Shown piece after piece: positions 24,901-37,957 of a stretch of 64,000 bases of DNA; the stretch's first letter is position 1, and every line of letters starts with the position of its first letter. The translations under genes and the position numbers were made by a program. The stretch lies in contig NC_088340.1 in the NCBI RefSeq assembly GCF_036884655.1, forward strand, positions 5,911,501 to 5,975,500, in the 5' to 3' direction. The stretch is from Musa acuminata AAA Group. Taxonomy: Eukaryota > Streptophyta > Magnoliopsida > Zingiberales > Musaceae. Below the pieces are notes generated by a model, which was given only the letters and a program-made list of their open reading frames with translations, ran no database searches and was not told the origin of the DNA.

Positions 24901-27900
24901 CTGAAATGAGAGTTTATACTGAAAACCATATAAATCAAACAAAGCACAGAAACCAGACAAGATGACTGTTAGCCTATCACTTTCTCCAACAACAATTAAA
25001 CAATTTGTTGGAGCTCACAGGCTGAGATCACAACATAGGAAATAAATGTGCAAGGCTCTTGTCACTATATGCAGCCATAACATTATAAAAGGAGACACTA
25101 TTTTCATAAATCAAACATTGATCATCTCGTCACAAAGGACCAACTTTACCGTTGTATATAACATTATCCCTATAAAAAAAAAGTTATTTCCATGAACCAA
25201 AAAGTGGTCATCTAGGTCAGAATGGAACAACTTTACTATTGTACCAAGCAAGGTTCGCCGTACCGTACCGGCGTTTCGACCCGGGCTCGGTACCGGTACG
25301 GTACGGTATACCGCTCGGTATACCCAGATGTACCGAGCACTGTAGCAGTGCTACAGTGCTACAGTGCACTGCTACAGTGCTCGGTACGGGCGGCCCGCGT
25401 ACCGCTAGCCTATCGGACCGGTACGTACCGCCTGTACCGGGCGGTACAGTCCGGTACGGCAAACCTTCGTACCAAGGTTCACCGTCAGATGGGGATCTGA
25501 ATAAATACCAAAGAATTTGGATTTGTCATGTGTACAACTGAAAAAAAAAAAAAACAAAATACATGAAATTGGAAGTGTGACCAAGGTTGCATGCTAATAA
25601 ACAATGGTGTAAAGAGAGCATGTGGATAACTCCCTTGACGAAGAAAAAAAGCTAAGCCCAAATGTGATTTTTTTAATCAAATAAAGTCACTAGTAAAGGA
25701 AACACTCATACTACATTACAATCATGGCTTCTAGAAAAAAGCAAGCAAAAATAAGGAGAGATGTTGGTCAGCAAGGCTGCCAGTGCATGAAAACTGCACT
25801 GGTGTTCAAAGAACAATATTAGTGCAGGATAATCATCATACAATCATCCAGTTATGGTGTTCCTGAATGAGTCCAGGATTCCTCAAGTCCAAGTTATACA
25901 AATATATTATGTTGCTTGGTCATAACTCCATGATTCCAAATAAAATGATTACAAAAACAAAAGCAACTTCATTATGCATAAATACCAGTTTTTGGAATTT
26001 GAATTACTATTGAAACATGTGATCTAGTATGAGGAAACTTAGAACTTCCAGTCGGTTCAAGAAACATCTATCAGACCATGGCAAAGGGTAATGCAGGATG
26101 AACAAAACTAGCTTATGCTATGATGTGTTCTCTCTCAAGCCGTCCCATCTGATACACAACATAGTTCTTGAATTCTGTTGTCCTTCAGGATTGCAGTCCA
26201 TATCATACTATTTGCAGATATTATTTGCAAATTTGTCTATTCTATCTTTCAATCTGTGAATCAATAGCTTGACCAGATAGCATGAAGCACGTTCAATTGA
26301 GATTACATCTAGGTTTCAATACATTAATGATATTCTTATTTCTTAGATTTATGGCAAACTTTCTAGGACAATCTGTCTGCAAAGAAAACTTCTCAGACAT
26401 ATTAAAGTTATTGCAGTCCATCCCAAGAAGCATGAGGGTAAAAAATAGTTGTGTTACAAGGTTGTAACCAAAGCACATTTTAAAAGCAATTGAGGAACTA
26501 CATAATTCTGAAACAGCAACATTATATCTCTTGAAAATTTACACATCTGATAATCTTTTTGTCATATACCTGAGAAGATCTTCAAAAAAATCTGAATGGT
26601 TCTTTAACTCTGCTACAGGCACTGAAGCATACTTGGAACCCAGTTTTTCACAAATAGAATCAGGGTGGACATCTAATAGAACAAACAGATCACATGAGTT
26701 TTTACAAATGGTGGAGTATGAAATTGTGTCCATTACAAACCTACTCTAGCCACAAAACTCATCACTGAGGATGAATCTTAATATATATTAAACCTGAGAT
26801 ATTGAACAATGAACAACAAATGATAGTTAGTACTATGCACAGTTACTTACATAAGCCAAATGCATAGAGCTTCAAAGACTTGAGCTTTATTATTCTCATG
26901 CTTCTAGAACCAATTCCGACAAGCACCTGAAAATACCAAAAAGATGAGAAAGTATGATAATCACAAAATTCCACAAAATACTTTAGCTCATATTTGGTAA
27001 CATTTTTGTGTCTGAAGTTCTCTTGTGCCCTAATAGTCAACTCTTTTTATCCAAATCTGATACAGATAACAGCAAAATATTGATACCATGATGAAATTTT
27101 ATAGTATATAAAGTCAATATATGTTGAAGGGTATTGGCTAAAAGCCTAAAACAACTAAATGAGTATACAAACTATGAAAATCATGTTTCAAGAATTATCT
27201 AGAACCATATAACTATGGAGATCATGTTTCAAGAATCAATACTTAGCAGATGGCATACAAATTGTAAAGACTCAAAATGCACAAATCAATCTGAAGTTTC
27301 ACATAAAGAAATCATATAACACAAAGCTCCAATTTGATAACAATCCACTAACGATAGTATTAATTGTAAAGGTGTTTGATCTAGCATCTCAGTAATAAAT
27401 TTAAAGCATCGGGTCCATGAAAACTATGTAGGAGTCTTTCTTCCCGAGAAGCACAAAATTCATGTATAATTAAATACACAAAAAAATGGAAAAGAACTTC
27501 GAAAGACCTTATTTTCTATTTTAAAATTCAATAAAAATGAAAATAAAAAGGAACATACTTCATCAATCAGTAGTTCCTCTCATTTGATCCTATGTATTAA
27601 TTCAGCTTCAAGACATCACAAAATCAATAAATGAGAATTCTAAGATTTTCAAATGAATTAGTAAAACATCCATGATTGAAGCTATACTTTGCATCAAGAA
27701 TGTCATCACATGTTAATGCAAACAAAGATCACAAGATTGTGTATATATGGACCTTAGTAGTTAAACTGAAGTTATCCTCCAAGAATGTCGGAAATTTGAT
27801 GCCTGTTTTTGGTTCAATTGCATCTCCTTTCCAGTTAATGTTTGATGCAGCAAGGGTAGCACAGCCATGATAGTAATCCTTTCTGTGTGACTGATTTACA

Positions 27901-28610
27901 TGGCCACTGATCTGATCACTAGTGCTTTCCAACGTAATTGAATTGGCTAGTGCCTTTGAGGATCTAATATAAAATACAGGAAAACCATCAAAAAGGGATC
28001 ACCTTGAATTGGAACCAAATGCTAAGTGATAAAAGCAAGTTTTAGGATATTCTAAAATTTTAAGCAGACACAAAGAAAAGATAACTTACTTGTTGTCAAA
28101 AGGAGGTATGAAAGCAGCAGCTAGTGATAGAATGGGAAGACCAAAACCATGGTGGACGCGAACTTCCTCACAGAAGAAACTTAACGTGGAACTTGCAAGC
28201 TTTGTGAGATAAGCTTTTATGGCATATTTGTTATCTGAACCAAAAACAAAATGCAATGCAGCAAGGTTCTGTCTTGAAGATGCAACTCGTTTGATCTGGG
28301 CACAAGATTCAGAGTGGCTGGGGATGGAGCCAAATACATCGGCAGGAACTTTGTGAAGTAAATTGAAGTCTGACTGAGTGGAGAGCCCGATTGATAGCGA
28401 TCCAGCAAACTTGGAAATGAAACGGAACGCTTCCTGTAGGACTAGAATACCAGAGGCATAAATGTGGCTGGTGCAGTAGATAGAATTGTTTTACCAAAGA
28501 ACTAAACTCTGACAATATCCTCAACCAATACCTTGAAATAATTGGAAATCTGTTGGGAGATTAGGTGTGTCAGCGAAATCCACATTTGCGAACAATGAGT
28601 TGTTCTTCAT
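21958..28610 (-). CDS. Chalcone isomerase-fold fatty-acid-binding protein (FAP2-like)
   Basis: FAPs share the chalcone isomerase fold but bind fatty acids instead of making flavanones. Eleven exons: 28532-28610, 28090-28441, 27753-27963, 26851-26926, 26570-26672, 24365-24433, 22936-22972, 22765-22839, 22641-22692, 22517-22561 and 21958-22055. They total 398 residues with phases consistent. The N-terminal third (residues 27-144) contains HFVFGSDNKYAIKAYLTKLA and a hydrophobic LPILSLAAAFIPP. The CHI domain starts near GIKFP (198-202), then VLVGIGSRSMRI (215-226), LYAFGLYVHP, DFFEDLLREDINMTVRLVV, NPDTDYHCLRVFGSYF, and ends RAFFDMYIGD...GLIRRC. This layout matches Arabidopsis FAP2 as I remember it. 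An in-frame TGA eight codons before the ATG supports the start. No clear plastid transit peptide is visible, although family members are described as plastidial. Confidence 0.9.
25249..25468. mobile_element. GTACCG-armed MITE, copy 2 (short form, CTACAGTG core)
   Basis: 220 bp flanked by a perfect 8-bp duplication GTACCAAG (25241-25248 and 25469-25476). It begins CAAGGTTCGCCGTACCG and ends CGGTACGGCAAACCTTC. The core is a run of CTACAGTG / CACTGTAG words. It lies in FAP2 intron 5. Confidence 0.85.
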
Positions 28611-30246
28611 ATTAATTCTTCGTGATACGTATCAAGAAGGATGAATCCAAAGAATCTGCTCACCCAAATACTGGAGGAAGCCCTGTAGAATGTTCAAATT
28701 GTTTATATAGAACATAGAAGCAGAAAACGAGAAAAGAAACGAGGAAGATGTTCACTATGGACAGGGATTAACCGAGACAGTCGAACACCTATTTCTCCTC
28801 GCTTCGTTCAAATGGTAGCAATTAGGAAAAAGATGCACAAACTGGAAACTATCCGACCAGCAAAAAGACAGACCGCATTAATTTTCGTTCACCTTTAAAT
28901 GATGCCAAATACTACGAAAGTTGAAGGGAAAACAAAAGGAATCCATCTCCCACCAACATAATCACAAGAAACCGCAAGGAAAGAACCGAACAAGGAATGG
29001 ATGTGTTCGACGCACCTGGCGCAAAATTGCGTTCAAAGAAAGCTTCGTCTCGCGGGATCAACAACGCCCGCGCATCAAATTAGCTGAATCAAAAGAATTA
29101 ACGCGAAAGAGAGAGAAGGAAGGAAGGAAATCTATCGATGAGCGGCGAGAAGACTTGACGGGGAAAGGGCTAAAGGAACGAATATTCTCTCTCTCCTCCG
29201 GCTAAAAAAGAGCTCCCTTTTATATAACGACAAAAAATTAGGAACAGTCCCTTTTTAGCAACAGTGAAACCGAAATTCCATATTTGCCCCTTCATGCATA
29301 ACCTTGTCGATTGAGGATCGCACACCGCCTTTAACAATGGGCAAGAAAAAGAACAATGATCGCCTACTTCCGAAGCTGCAAAGAACTGTAGAACCGAAAA
29401 CGTGGCAATTAATGGTTGGATAGGAACAAGACGCTGACGCCATCGTTTCACCGAGACCACTCCCAGGTCGTCGGACACGCAGTTTTAAGATTGATCTCTG
29501 CAGTAAGGATTGTAGTGGCGGTTCGAGAGAGGAGCCTGCCACGAAAGGACGCGCGACGGAAGCCACGGCGAGGATCGAGTTGGCAGTGGCGGCTGGTCGG
29601 TGGTATGAAAGTAAGAATCAGCGTTTGGGACGGCGTGGGATGAGCAGCGACAGCCACACGGAGAACGCATGCCACTGTGCAAAGAAGGTCTCTCACGTGT
29701 TCCTTGCGTGATCAACTTTGCCGTCGAGATTACGATATATATTTTTATTAAATTATATGGATGATTTACTGAAAACAAGTTTCTAGTTTTATACTCCTTC
29801 GTCACGTATATATCAGCACTATTTTTTTTTATTTTAGTATAAAATATATTTTTTAAATGCCGTAACAAAATTGAAGACTAATTTTGAAGGGTTTGACTCA
29901 GTTTTGGCTTATTAGTTGAAAATAAACACAAAAATTCTTGCTTTAAAACTTGCTTAATATTGATGATGACGGTCAAATAATTATGTGTATTCATGATAAG
30001 AGCATGCAAAACGGCACTTGCCAGATATTGATCTGCGATCCCGAAACTTGTCAAGCATACCTGCATTTTCCGTAAAATGAAGTTGGCCCAACAAATGAAA
30101 TTTCTGATCCCACCTGAAATAATTTAAACATGGCCTTCAGCTCAGCCAGAAAAATATTTTATAATCCAAAGCACTATACTTTTACAAAACCCAAACATCT
30201 CGTAATTTCTGGCAGATAAAAAATGTTCGACCTATGTTACAAAATT
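28611..30246. other. FAP2 leader/promoter and ESF1 3' flank
   Basis: The FAP2 leader probably runs from about 29190 to 28611. A CAG|GTGCGT donor near 29015 and a CTACAG acceptor near 28695 would allow a 5' UTR intron. Bases 29240-29700 are GC-rich promoter-like sequence. Bases 29700-30246 are AT-rich, with the ESF1 3' end. No other gene is seen. Confidence 0.45.
29218..29226 (-). promoter_or_regulatory. TATA box of the FAP2-like gene
   Basis: Minus-strand TTATATAAAAGGGAGCTC is a strong TATA box. It is followed at the expected distance by a CT/GA-rich presumed start region near 29185, about 575 bases before the ATG. Confidence 0.65.
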
Positions 30247-33200
30247 TCATCTCATCCGCACTTTGGATTGGTTTTTTAAGCCACTGGCGTTTCTTTTTAG
30301 CGATCTAACAGTGGACAAGAAGTCATTCTTTTCTTGAGGTAATGACTCGGAAGACACAGCCTCTTCTTTTCCTGGAACGACATCAATATCTTGTCCAGAT
30401 ACAGAAAAATCTTCATGACGGGTGCCAACTTTCCCTGCACCCTTTTTCTGCTTTTCAACACGTTGCCTGACAAACGCAGCACTCCTGTAACACCAAAAGT
30501 TGGGTTTCCTTAGGACAGATCTAAAGAAAAATCTCAAATAATAATAACACAAGAATAATGACATTGCCCAAGATAACAGGAATTACCTTTTGTACTGTGG
30601 ATCGGTTGGGTCCAAGGAATACAGATGAGATGCCAAAAGGGCAGAGAATCTTGGATCATTGCTAACATCTACATCCGGTAACTTGTCCTCCTCGTGAACT
30701 TGTTTTCCTTTCTTGCCTTTAACCTTCTTGGGCTTCAGGTTATAGCCTTTAGGACCTGTGTTGGGACCTTGGTCGTCAGTCAACAACAACTCAAGCTCAG
30801 CTCTACTTGCTTCACGTTCCCTATCCAAATCTCGTAGATCATCTCTCCCTCTATCATCTTTGCCTCTTTTATTTGACGGGGCCTTGCTCCTTTTCTTGCC
30901 AACCTTGGGTTCAGTATCCCCAGGTTCGTCAATGAAGAAATCATCAGTTTGGTCAGGTGCCTCTTCAGCATCATAATCACTACTATCATCCTCGGAGTAC
31001 TTGGACCTACTCTTCCTAGCTTTCTTCTTTTCACTTCTCTTTCTAAGCACTGCTTCCCAAACTGTTTCTGATTTTTTGTCCTTCTTCTCGAAGATCCGCT
31101 TGCTTAGGTCCTCCAACTCCGTATTGAATGTGATCTCCATATCTTTATCATCACTCTTGTCTCCATCAGAATCATTTTGTGATAATAGAAGAGCTCTTAA
31201 CTCTTCAATTCCCTTGCGCTTTTTAACTTCACCATTGGGCAATGCTGATGGGTCATTATTCTCATCATCATCTACTTGATCATTCTCATCATCTTCATCA
31301 CTGTCTCCACTAGAAGCTAGATACTCATTCAACTCATCCAGCTATACGAGGGTAAAAAAATCTGTATTAGCTTATCAGACAAATCAAATGCAAAGTGGCT
31401 TAAATTATATAAAACTGATTAACTCAAGAAGTTACAAGAATCACCATACAGTTCAAGCAAACAAATCCAGTTCTGTAGTGTGTGTGATATTCAAAGAAAT
31501 CAATTTAACAAATCCACATTGCACGCATGCCAAAATAATATCAAAGTAACTACAATAGCAATTTTGGGGAGAAAAAATCACCGGAACATTCAGGGAGGCG
31601 CTAGCCTGAAAACTCCACATTCATCTCAATGTTCTCATCTCAGTTATACTAACTCTTCGTACATGTTTCGTAACTACTTAAGGCTCCATAGAGCGCGGCT
31701 AGCCTAAACAATTATTGAATAATATTTTTTCTTTTAGTCTAAAAGGCACCTAGCGATCACAAAAAATCTTCAAGTCACTATTTACTTTAACCATTCAATT
31801 TTTATTCTATAAGAAAAATCTTCAAATAATCTCTCCATCCTATCAAACAATAGACTCGAGATACTTCAAACTTTTATTTGTACCTTTTCGTCCACTCATC
31901 CTAATTACATCATTAATTCTTCTCTTAGTATACTGAAATTATATCTCATATATATACTTAATATAAAACCTTTAGTTTTCAAGTTTTGTCTTCACAATTC
32001 AAATTCAAAACCAATTCCAAATAAACTCTCATTAATTACAACACATAAAAGCAAACCAATGAGGATAAGATCGCTGGAGATTTCTTTTGTGTGTGTCCTT
32101 GGTCACGGTCATTGCTAATACTAAAGGTTTGTCAATGTGAACATGGACAATTTTGTAGATGCATCCATGCGAGACATATAGCCTAAGCAATTAAAGGTTT
32201 GTTTACAACCTAGGTGCTAGTTTACGTGCTCAAGCAATCACCCATGAAAACATGGATTCTGGAGACGAAAGGGTCAACCATTCCTAGCAAACCCCTTCCC
32301 AATTAGGTAGCACCGAGGGACAGAAAGCCCCTCTAGCTAAAACCTTTGATCTAGCAAATGTAGGAAGTGGATCCAGCCAGCTAGGAAGGTGTCAAGTAGG
32401 CTGCGGAAAGGCAAAAAGCATGTCATGGCTTTGGAAGCCTCTAATGAGAAATTTACAGCTATACAACTAGTAAAAAGATCTAGATTATTAGGAGTATTAG
32501 ATGCGTACTGTGAATTGAAGACACGGTAATCTATATACGTGAACATTGTAAGCTTTTAAAGCTCATAATTTTTTGCATGTTATCTTCCTTATGCTTAATA
32601 ATAGCTAACTACTCTAGCTCTAGTTCTTTCGATTCATAATTGGAGGCACTTGTATGCCTTGATGAAGTGAAGCCCTCCTTCATGAAAGAAGACGGGCCCC
32701 AAGAACAGAGTAACCATCCTCAAGGTCAAGAAGTCAAACTATGAATGATTAAAGGGGAATCCGCCATTGAACCATTCCCAAGGAAATTCATAAACATCAA
32801 GAATATGTACTAACTTTTAAATGAATAGTTCAATATACATGGAAAACCAAAAATCATCTATATGGTACATTGGTTTGAAACTTTGAATTATGACAAAGAG
32901 AATCATTGAGAGAGGAACTTAATAATAAAAAATGACTATAATTAGTGGGATGTGATAGGAAATTAACTCCAAGCTACACATTTATAAGATCATAGTTGCT
33001 AAAGAGAACATTTAGATGGCGAAGCTAACTAAAGTAATCTTAGTTAAAATGACCAACCTGATTTGGATTGAACTTCTGTCTTAATACCTTTTTACGCTCT
33101 GGCTCATCCTCTTCCCAGGTTAGTTTCACTTTGCTATGTTGCAAGGCACGAGTTTGGAAGGCTGGCTCCTTGTAGCTTGTTGGTGCCTAATATCACAATA

Positions 33201-36200
33201 ATAATCAGGTATTAAACTTGTCCAAATATAAATTAAAAAAAAGAATCAAAGCTACTTCTAAAAAGTAAATTGTTAACATCAGAAGTTTCAGGCACATGAA
33301 AACTTTTAGAAATCCATTAATTTTTATAGTAGATACGTTTGTTGAAGTGAATCCATTTATTCCCCACTAAACACAACCTAATACACAATGCAGGAAGGTC
33401 CATGTGACAAATCTCTAAGTGGACATCAATAACAACTCAAATCAACTTTTTATTCGTGTTGGTAACCAGCAGGTGCAGAGGGGTTCCTGCATGCACATGC
33501 TAGACGCTTAAATAAGTATATGGGAACATGCATACTCAATATGAAGTAGAATCATATCAAATAATTATAATTGCAGTCAAGGGCAAATAGATGAATGAAT
33601 GAATGAACTAATGCTCAAGAGTGGTGAGCTCTAACTGCAATAAATTTTACATTTCCAAATCTTCATAAACCAGACAACTTTCAAAGTTTTGCACTGTTTT
33701 CACCCTTAGTAACTCATATATCAAGATTATACAAACATTAACTGCACTGACTTCAAATAAAATATGGTTCACTACTAACTGACTTGATTTTCTAACTCCA
33801 ACTTTGCCAAAACATATTGTCGAAATAGCCAGCAGAAAAGCATTTGTAACATAAAAGAACTAAGAGTATACTGTTTGCTAAACCTCAAAGTCAAAAGTTC
33901 ATAGTTTATTCAGACTGAAAATTTTGCCAAAAATTTGAGCATTTTCAAAATAAAATCAAAAGGAACTCTATGACTAAAGAAATAGATAAAAACAACACTC
34001 TAGAGAAGTCACCTTGGAAATATCTTCCAAAATGCTTTCGTATGGATCAAGCATATTGCAAGCCTATCTCATATCTATCTTGTGAACAAACTTCATTGGT
34101 ATCTACAGCATTAAAAATCACCTATAATTTTACAGAAAGAAACTGCTATTTCCATTGTGAAGCAGGTGCTTTTTGTTTTGCAGAGTCGGAAAAAAGGGAA
34201 GCTTCAGCCGTCACAAGTAAATCTTTAGCCTATCCGTCCAATGAATTAAATTTGCATATACATCCAAAGGCTAAAAACAAGTACCTCTGTGGTGACATCA
34301 CGAGGAGGATGCTTGAATTCCATAGAATCAGGAATGAATCGTAGATCAAAAACATTTGACGTTTTCAGAAGCTCAGTGCCATCGAGAGTTTTATAAATAT
34401 GACTGGCGGTAGCACTTGAATCACAAATTACAACAGCATAACAATACCTACATCATCATTGGAAAGAGAAAAAGATCAAATTAGTTAAAGACTTAGAAAG
34501 CACAATCCTTATGATTTGGACTGTCATGTGAAAATGGAAGTATAACTATCATCAAAACTTTCAACAGAACAATTATATGTTTTTACCATAAATCCTAAAT
34601 ATATCCATGATAATCGCTATAGGAAACATTCATGTGAAAACACATAGAGGATATGACAACAGATAATTCACTGCAGTCAATTGTAAACTGTGTGCATGTA
34701 CAGACAAGTATAAAAACATTAGTCCAAATGGCATTCACGGTTCAACTAAAGAATATATAAAATCTCAAACAATTTTCTAGGACACAAGAAACTTGAGGAG
34801 AAATGTGCTTTTATAAAATCACCTTAGCTTGTTCAACTCATAATTACGCAACTTTTCATTGTCAATATCAGAATCATCCTCACTATGGTCGTCGCTGTCA
34901 TCAAAGAGACCAGATGGTCCATTAACTGCTTCAATTTCCATGCATTTGAGCCCAAACTCAGACGGATAGATAGAAACTGACAAAATATTTCCACCCTTTG
35001 GGAGACATGAACTCATCACAACATATATATCAACAGCCTACACAGCACGAACTGAATTTCAGATTCAGATGAATAATGAAAAATTCAAGTCAAACAAAGA
35101 TAGCATCCGAAACTGAACATGCAACAACATCTACTTCATGAATCAGTTGAGATAAAAGATGATCAGCTAATAGTGTGCACCTAAGACATGTTTAGTATTT
35201 CCAATAATGAATTTTCTAACTTAAGTGACAACCTGAAGTTTATAGAGAATAATTATTAATACTTGCATTGAATTACAAAATAAACATAAACTAAGGAAAC
35301 AAGTAAGCAAATAGAGACACCAAGACATCAGAGATACAAACTCATTCTTGCAATAACATCAAGAGTCACCATGGTCAAGGTTATCTAGTTGTCTCCAGTC
35401 ACTAGCTGAGATGGTATAGACACCCCACTCATTAAGGACAAACCAGCCCTCCAGGTTCTATCCCAGCTGAAATAGGTTGTGCGGTCCTTGCTCAAACGGC
35501 ATCCATAAAAAGTGATACTTGTTGCTTCGCACGGAATACCCGTGTATCGATCCACATCTTTACCAGTTGGCACATCCAACCTATACATTGGTGTAACCTT
35601 AACAATATCAACTATTTCTTTCACTAGTAAACAACCAGCTCAAGACAGCATAAACCATTATATACATGATCTCGGACAAGTTGCAGTTAGAAATTTAATG
35701 GACAGCTCCAACGAGGAAAAAGAACAACGGATGCGGTGCAGGAAGGCACTGCAAACATCCCACAGTGGCATGTATGTGGTACTTGCCCTCACTTCCATGG
35801 TTCACAACAAAGTGTGAGGTTCCATAAGAAGGTTTATATTCTTGACTTTTGTAAAGCCCATGTAGGTACTTGACCTCCCTTCCATGGTTCAAAACAAAGT
35901 CTGAGAAACCACATATCACGATTATATTCTTTAATTGGGTAAGCTCAAAAAGCATATGTCATAACCATCTCAGACTAACTTCAAAATTAGATAAAAGAAA
36001 ACAAGATTATGTTAGAACCTATCTGACTCAAGAAAATTATCTTTTCTTCTGAGAAGAAAGCTCATAAAACATCTTACCAAAAAGTGGAGAACCATTTAGA
36101 AGAGAAAGCGGGGAACCTAAAAGTGACACCACAAAATTGAAACATATACTCCATTAGTGCAGGAGACAACTGTTTATCTGGTTACAAACATAAACTGCAT

Positions 36201-37957
36201 CTTTCTTGGCCTCTGGAAGATGAATTTTACATAAATCATAACATTTATACATAAACGTAAGGTTTTAAGCAACTCTTTGGCACCCATTAGTATCCTTTTA
36301 TATTTTTTTCTACAATTAAATGTGACATTTCTGTGAAATGAACAAGGAGAAGCTAAAAATAAAATGTAATGATATTTGTTTCTTAATTCATCATAGTATA
36401 ATCAGTTGGTCCAAAAAAAAAAAAAAAAGACTACGTTTCAGAGTGGATCTTAGCTCAAGACACAAACTCTTATATATCCAAAGCAATATAAGAAATCTTA
36501 AATTTTGAGTTTAAGACATGTCAAAATTTACAAGATATCTTAAATTGCAATTTCCTGATCATAGGATATTCTGCTTACCTTAATATGGTCCCAGTCCATA
36601 TTAACAACTGCAAGTCTGTGAGTTTCACTGTCTATTACAGGTGTATCCTCATGACTAGCCAACAGATATCGGCAAATGTCACTATTCACTGAGTGCTGCA
36701 ACCAAAGATAGATGAATCAAAGTTAGCTAATTCCAAGCACATAGATCTTTAGTGTATTTCCTAATAAACTAGCAGGCTAGCATAGCAGCTAATTCCAAGC
36801 ACATAGATCTTTAGTGTATTTCATAATAAACTAGCAGACTAGCATAGCAGCTAATCGTATAGCACAAGAGAACCCAAATAGTAAGACTATCCACAAGAAG
36901 AAACACATTTCAAACCAAAATGATATCACTTGTTTTTTCTTTTTCTCCAATCTATGAAGATAGAAAGTATAGGAACTCAGGTAGTTATAAGAGCAAAACA
37001 CTCACAAATAAACAAGAAAATGGGTAAAGTGCTCCTCAAGCAAAAACTGTTAAGAGGTAAATGCGAGTTCAAAAACTCTTGCAGTGAACTGAAAATATAA
37101 CAAGAAGAAACTATCATGCAGCAAGAAAAGAAGCATGTCAAAGGAGTATACTGGCATCCACTTAAAATAATGAAGAACTGAACTCCAACATGCACCATAA
37201 TGCAGCCGAAAATTTCAACTTCAAAGAAAACAGAACTGACATCATCATCCGTAGAACCACTCTCATCACTGCTAGAAGCAGAACTTTGCTCCTCCTCATC
37301 ATCGTCACTACCCTTCTCCTCCTCCTCAGCTGAAAACTCCACCTCGGACTCGCTCCCGCTCCCTTCCATCAGGCGCCGCGGTGAACTCTCTGCCCTCTGC
37401 ACCTTGGCGCTACCTTCGTTCACCTGGTGGTTCTCCTCCTCGTCCTCCTGTTGCAGATAATAATGGAGGAGGGGGTTCACAGCCTTCCCCTTCTTCCGCT
37501 TCCCCCTCTTGTCCACGGGTGCGGCAGAGGTATCAAAATTCTTGTCCGAGAACATCCGCGTGAAGCGGGAGTCGATGACGACCTTCGACTCACGCTTCGG
37601 CATCCGCTGGAACCGTGGATCGAAGTGCGCCGCCGCGAATCGAGCGTCAGTGATGAGGCTATTCTTCTCACTTTTGCTCTCCTTACTCTCTTTCTCCCCC
37701 ATATGCTCCACATCATCGATCTCTCGGGCGTTGCAGTTCTCCTGCCGGGCCTTCCTCTTATTCTTCTTCTTCTTACCCTTCTTGTTATCGCCTAGATCTT
37801 CTTCCTCCACAGCCACCGTCACCGGCGGCGGCGTCGGAAGCCTAGGCTTCTTGTGCTTATTATTCTTCTTCTTGATCTTGACGTCTTCGTCGATTGCGTC
37901 GCCATGCGGACAAAGTTGAGGGCTCTTCTTCTTTCGTTTCTTCTCGTCCCTCGCCAT
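30247..37957 (-). CDS. ESF1: ESF1-like pre-rRNA-processing protein
   Basis: Nucleolar factor needed for 18S rRNA maturation in the small-subunit processome. Seven exons: 37241-37957, 36579-36695, 34823-35037, 34285-34447, 33058-33186, 30587-31341 and 30247-30484, giving 777 residues. Seen: a Lys-rich nucleolar-type N-terminus; SLITDARFAAAHFDPRF and DSRFTRMFSDKNFDTSAAPV with DKRGKRKKG at about 100-160; acidic Ser/Asp/Glu tracts; an RNA-recognition-like middle with THRLAVVNMDWDHIKAVDIY and VVMSSCLPKGGNILSVSIYP followed by YAVVICDSSATASHIYKTLD; another acidic region; and the C-terminal NUC153 signature DPRFSALLASHLYSLDPTDP followed by QYKRSAAFVRQR. The first intron would use an unusual GTCAGT donor. 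Only the first five codons of exon 2 depend on that choice. The length is in the range of eukaryotic Esf1. Confidence 0.93.
35775..35931. repeat. ~87-bp imperfect tandem duplication in ESF1 intron 2
   Basis: 'TGTGGTACTTGCCCTCACTT' then 'CCATGGTTCACAACAAAGT' (from 35775) recurs as 'TGTAGGTACTTGACCTCCCT' then 'TCCATGGTTCAAAACAAAGT' (from 35861). Both copies end near TTTATATTCTT / TTATATTCTT. Confidence 0.7.
36725..36855. repeat. 62-bp near-identical tandem duplication beside the ESF1 exon 2 acceptor
   Basis: Two copies (from 36725 and 36787), plus the start of a third (36849), of a unit beginning AGCTAATTCCAAGCACATAG differ at only a couple of positions. On the gene's strand the array sits about 30 bases upstream of the exon 2 acceptor at 36696, where the branch point would be expected. 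Confidence 0.85.

Noticed and set aside
33970..34344. 124-residue plus-strand open frame in the ESF1 gene
   Set aside because: It overlaps ESF1 exon 4 on the opposite strand and has no recognisable domain.
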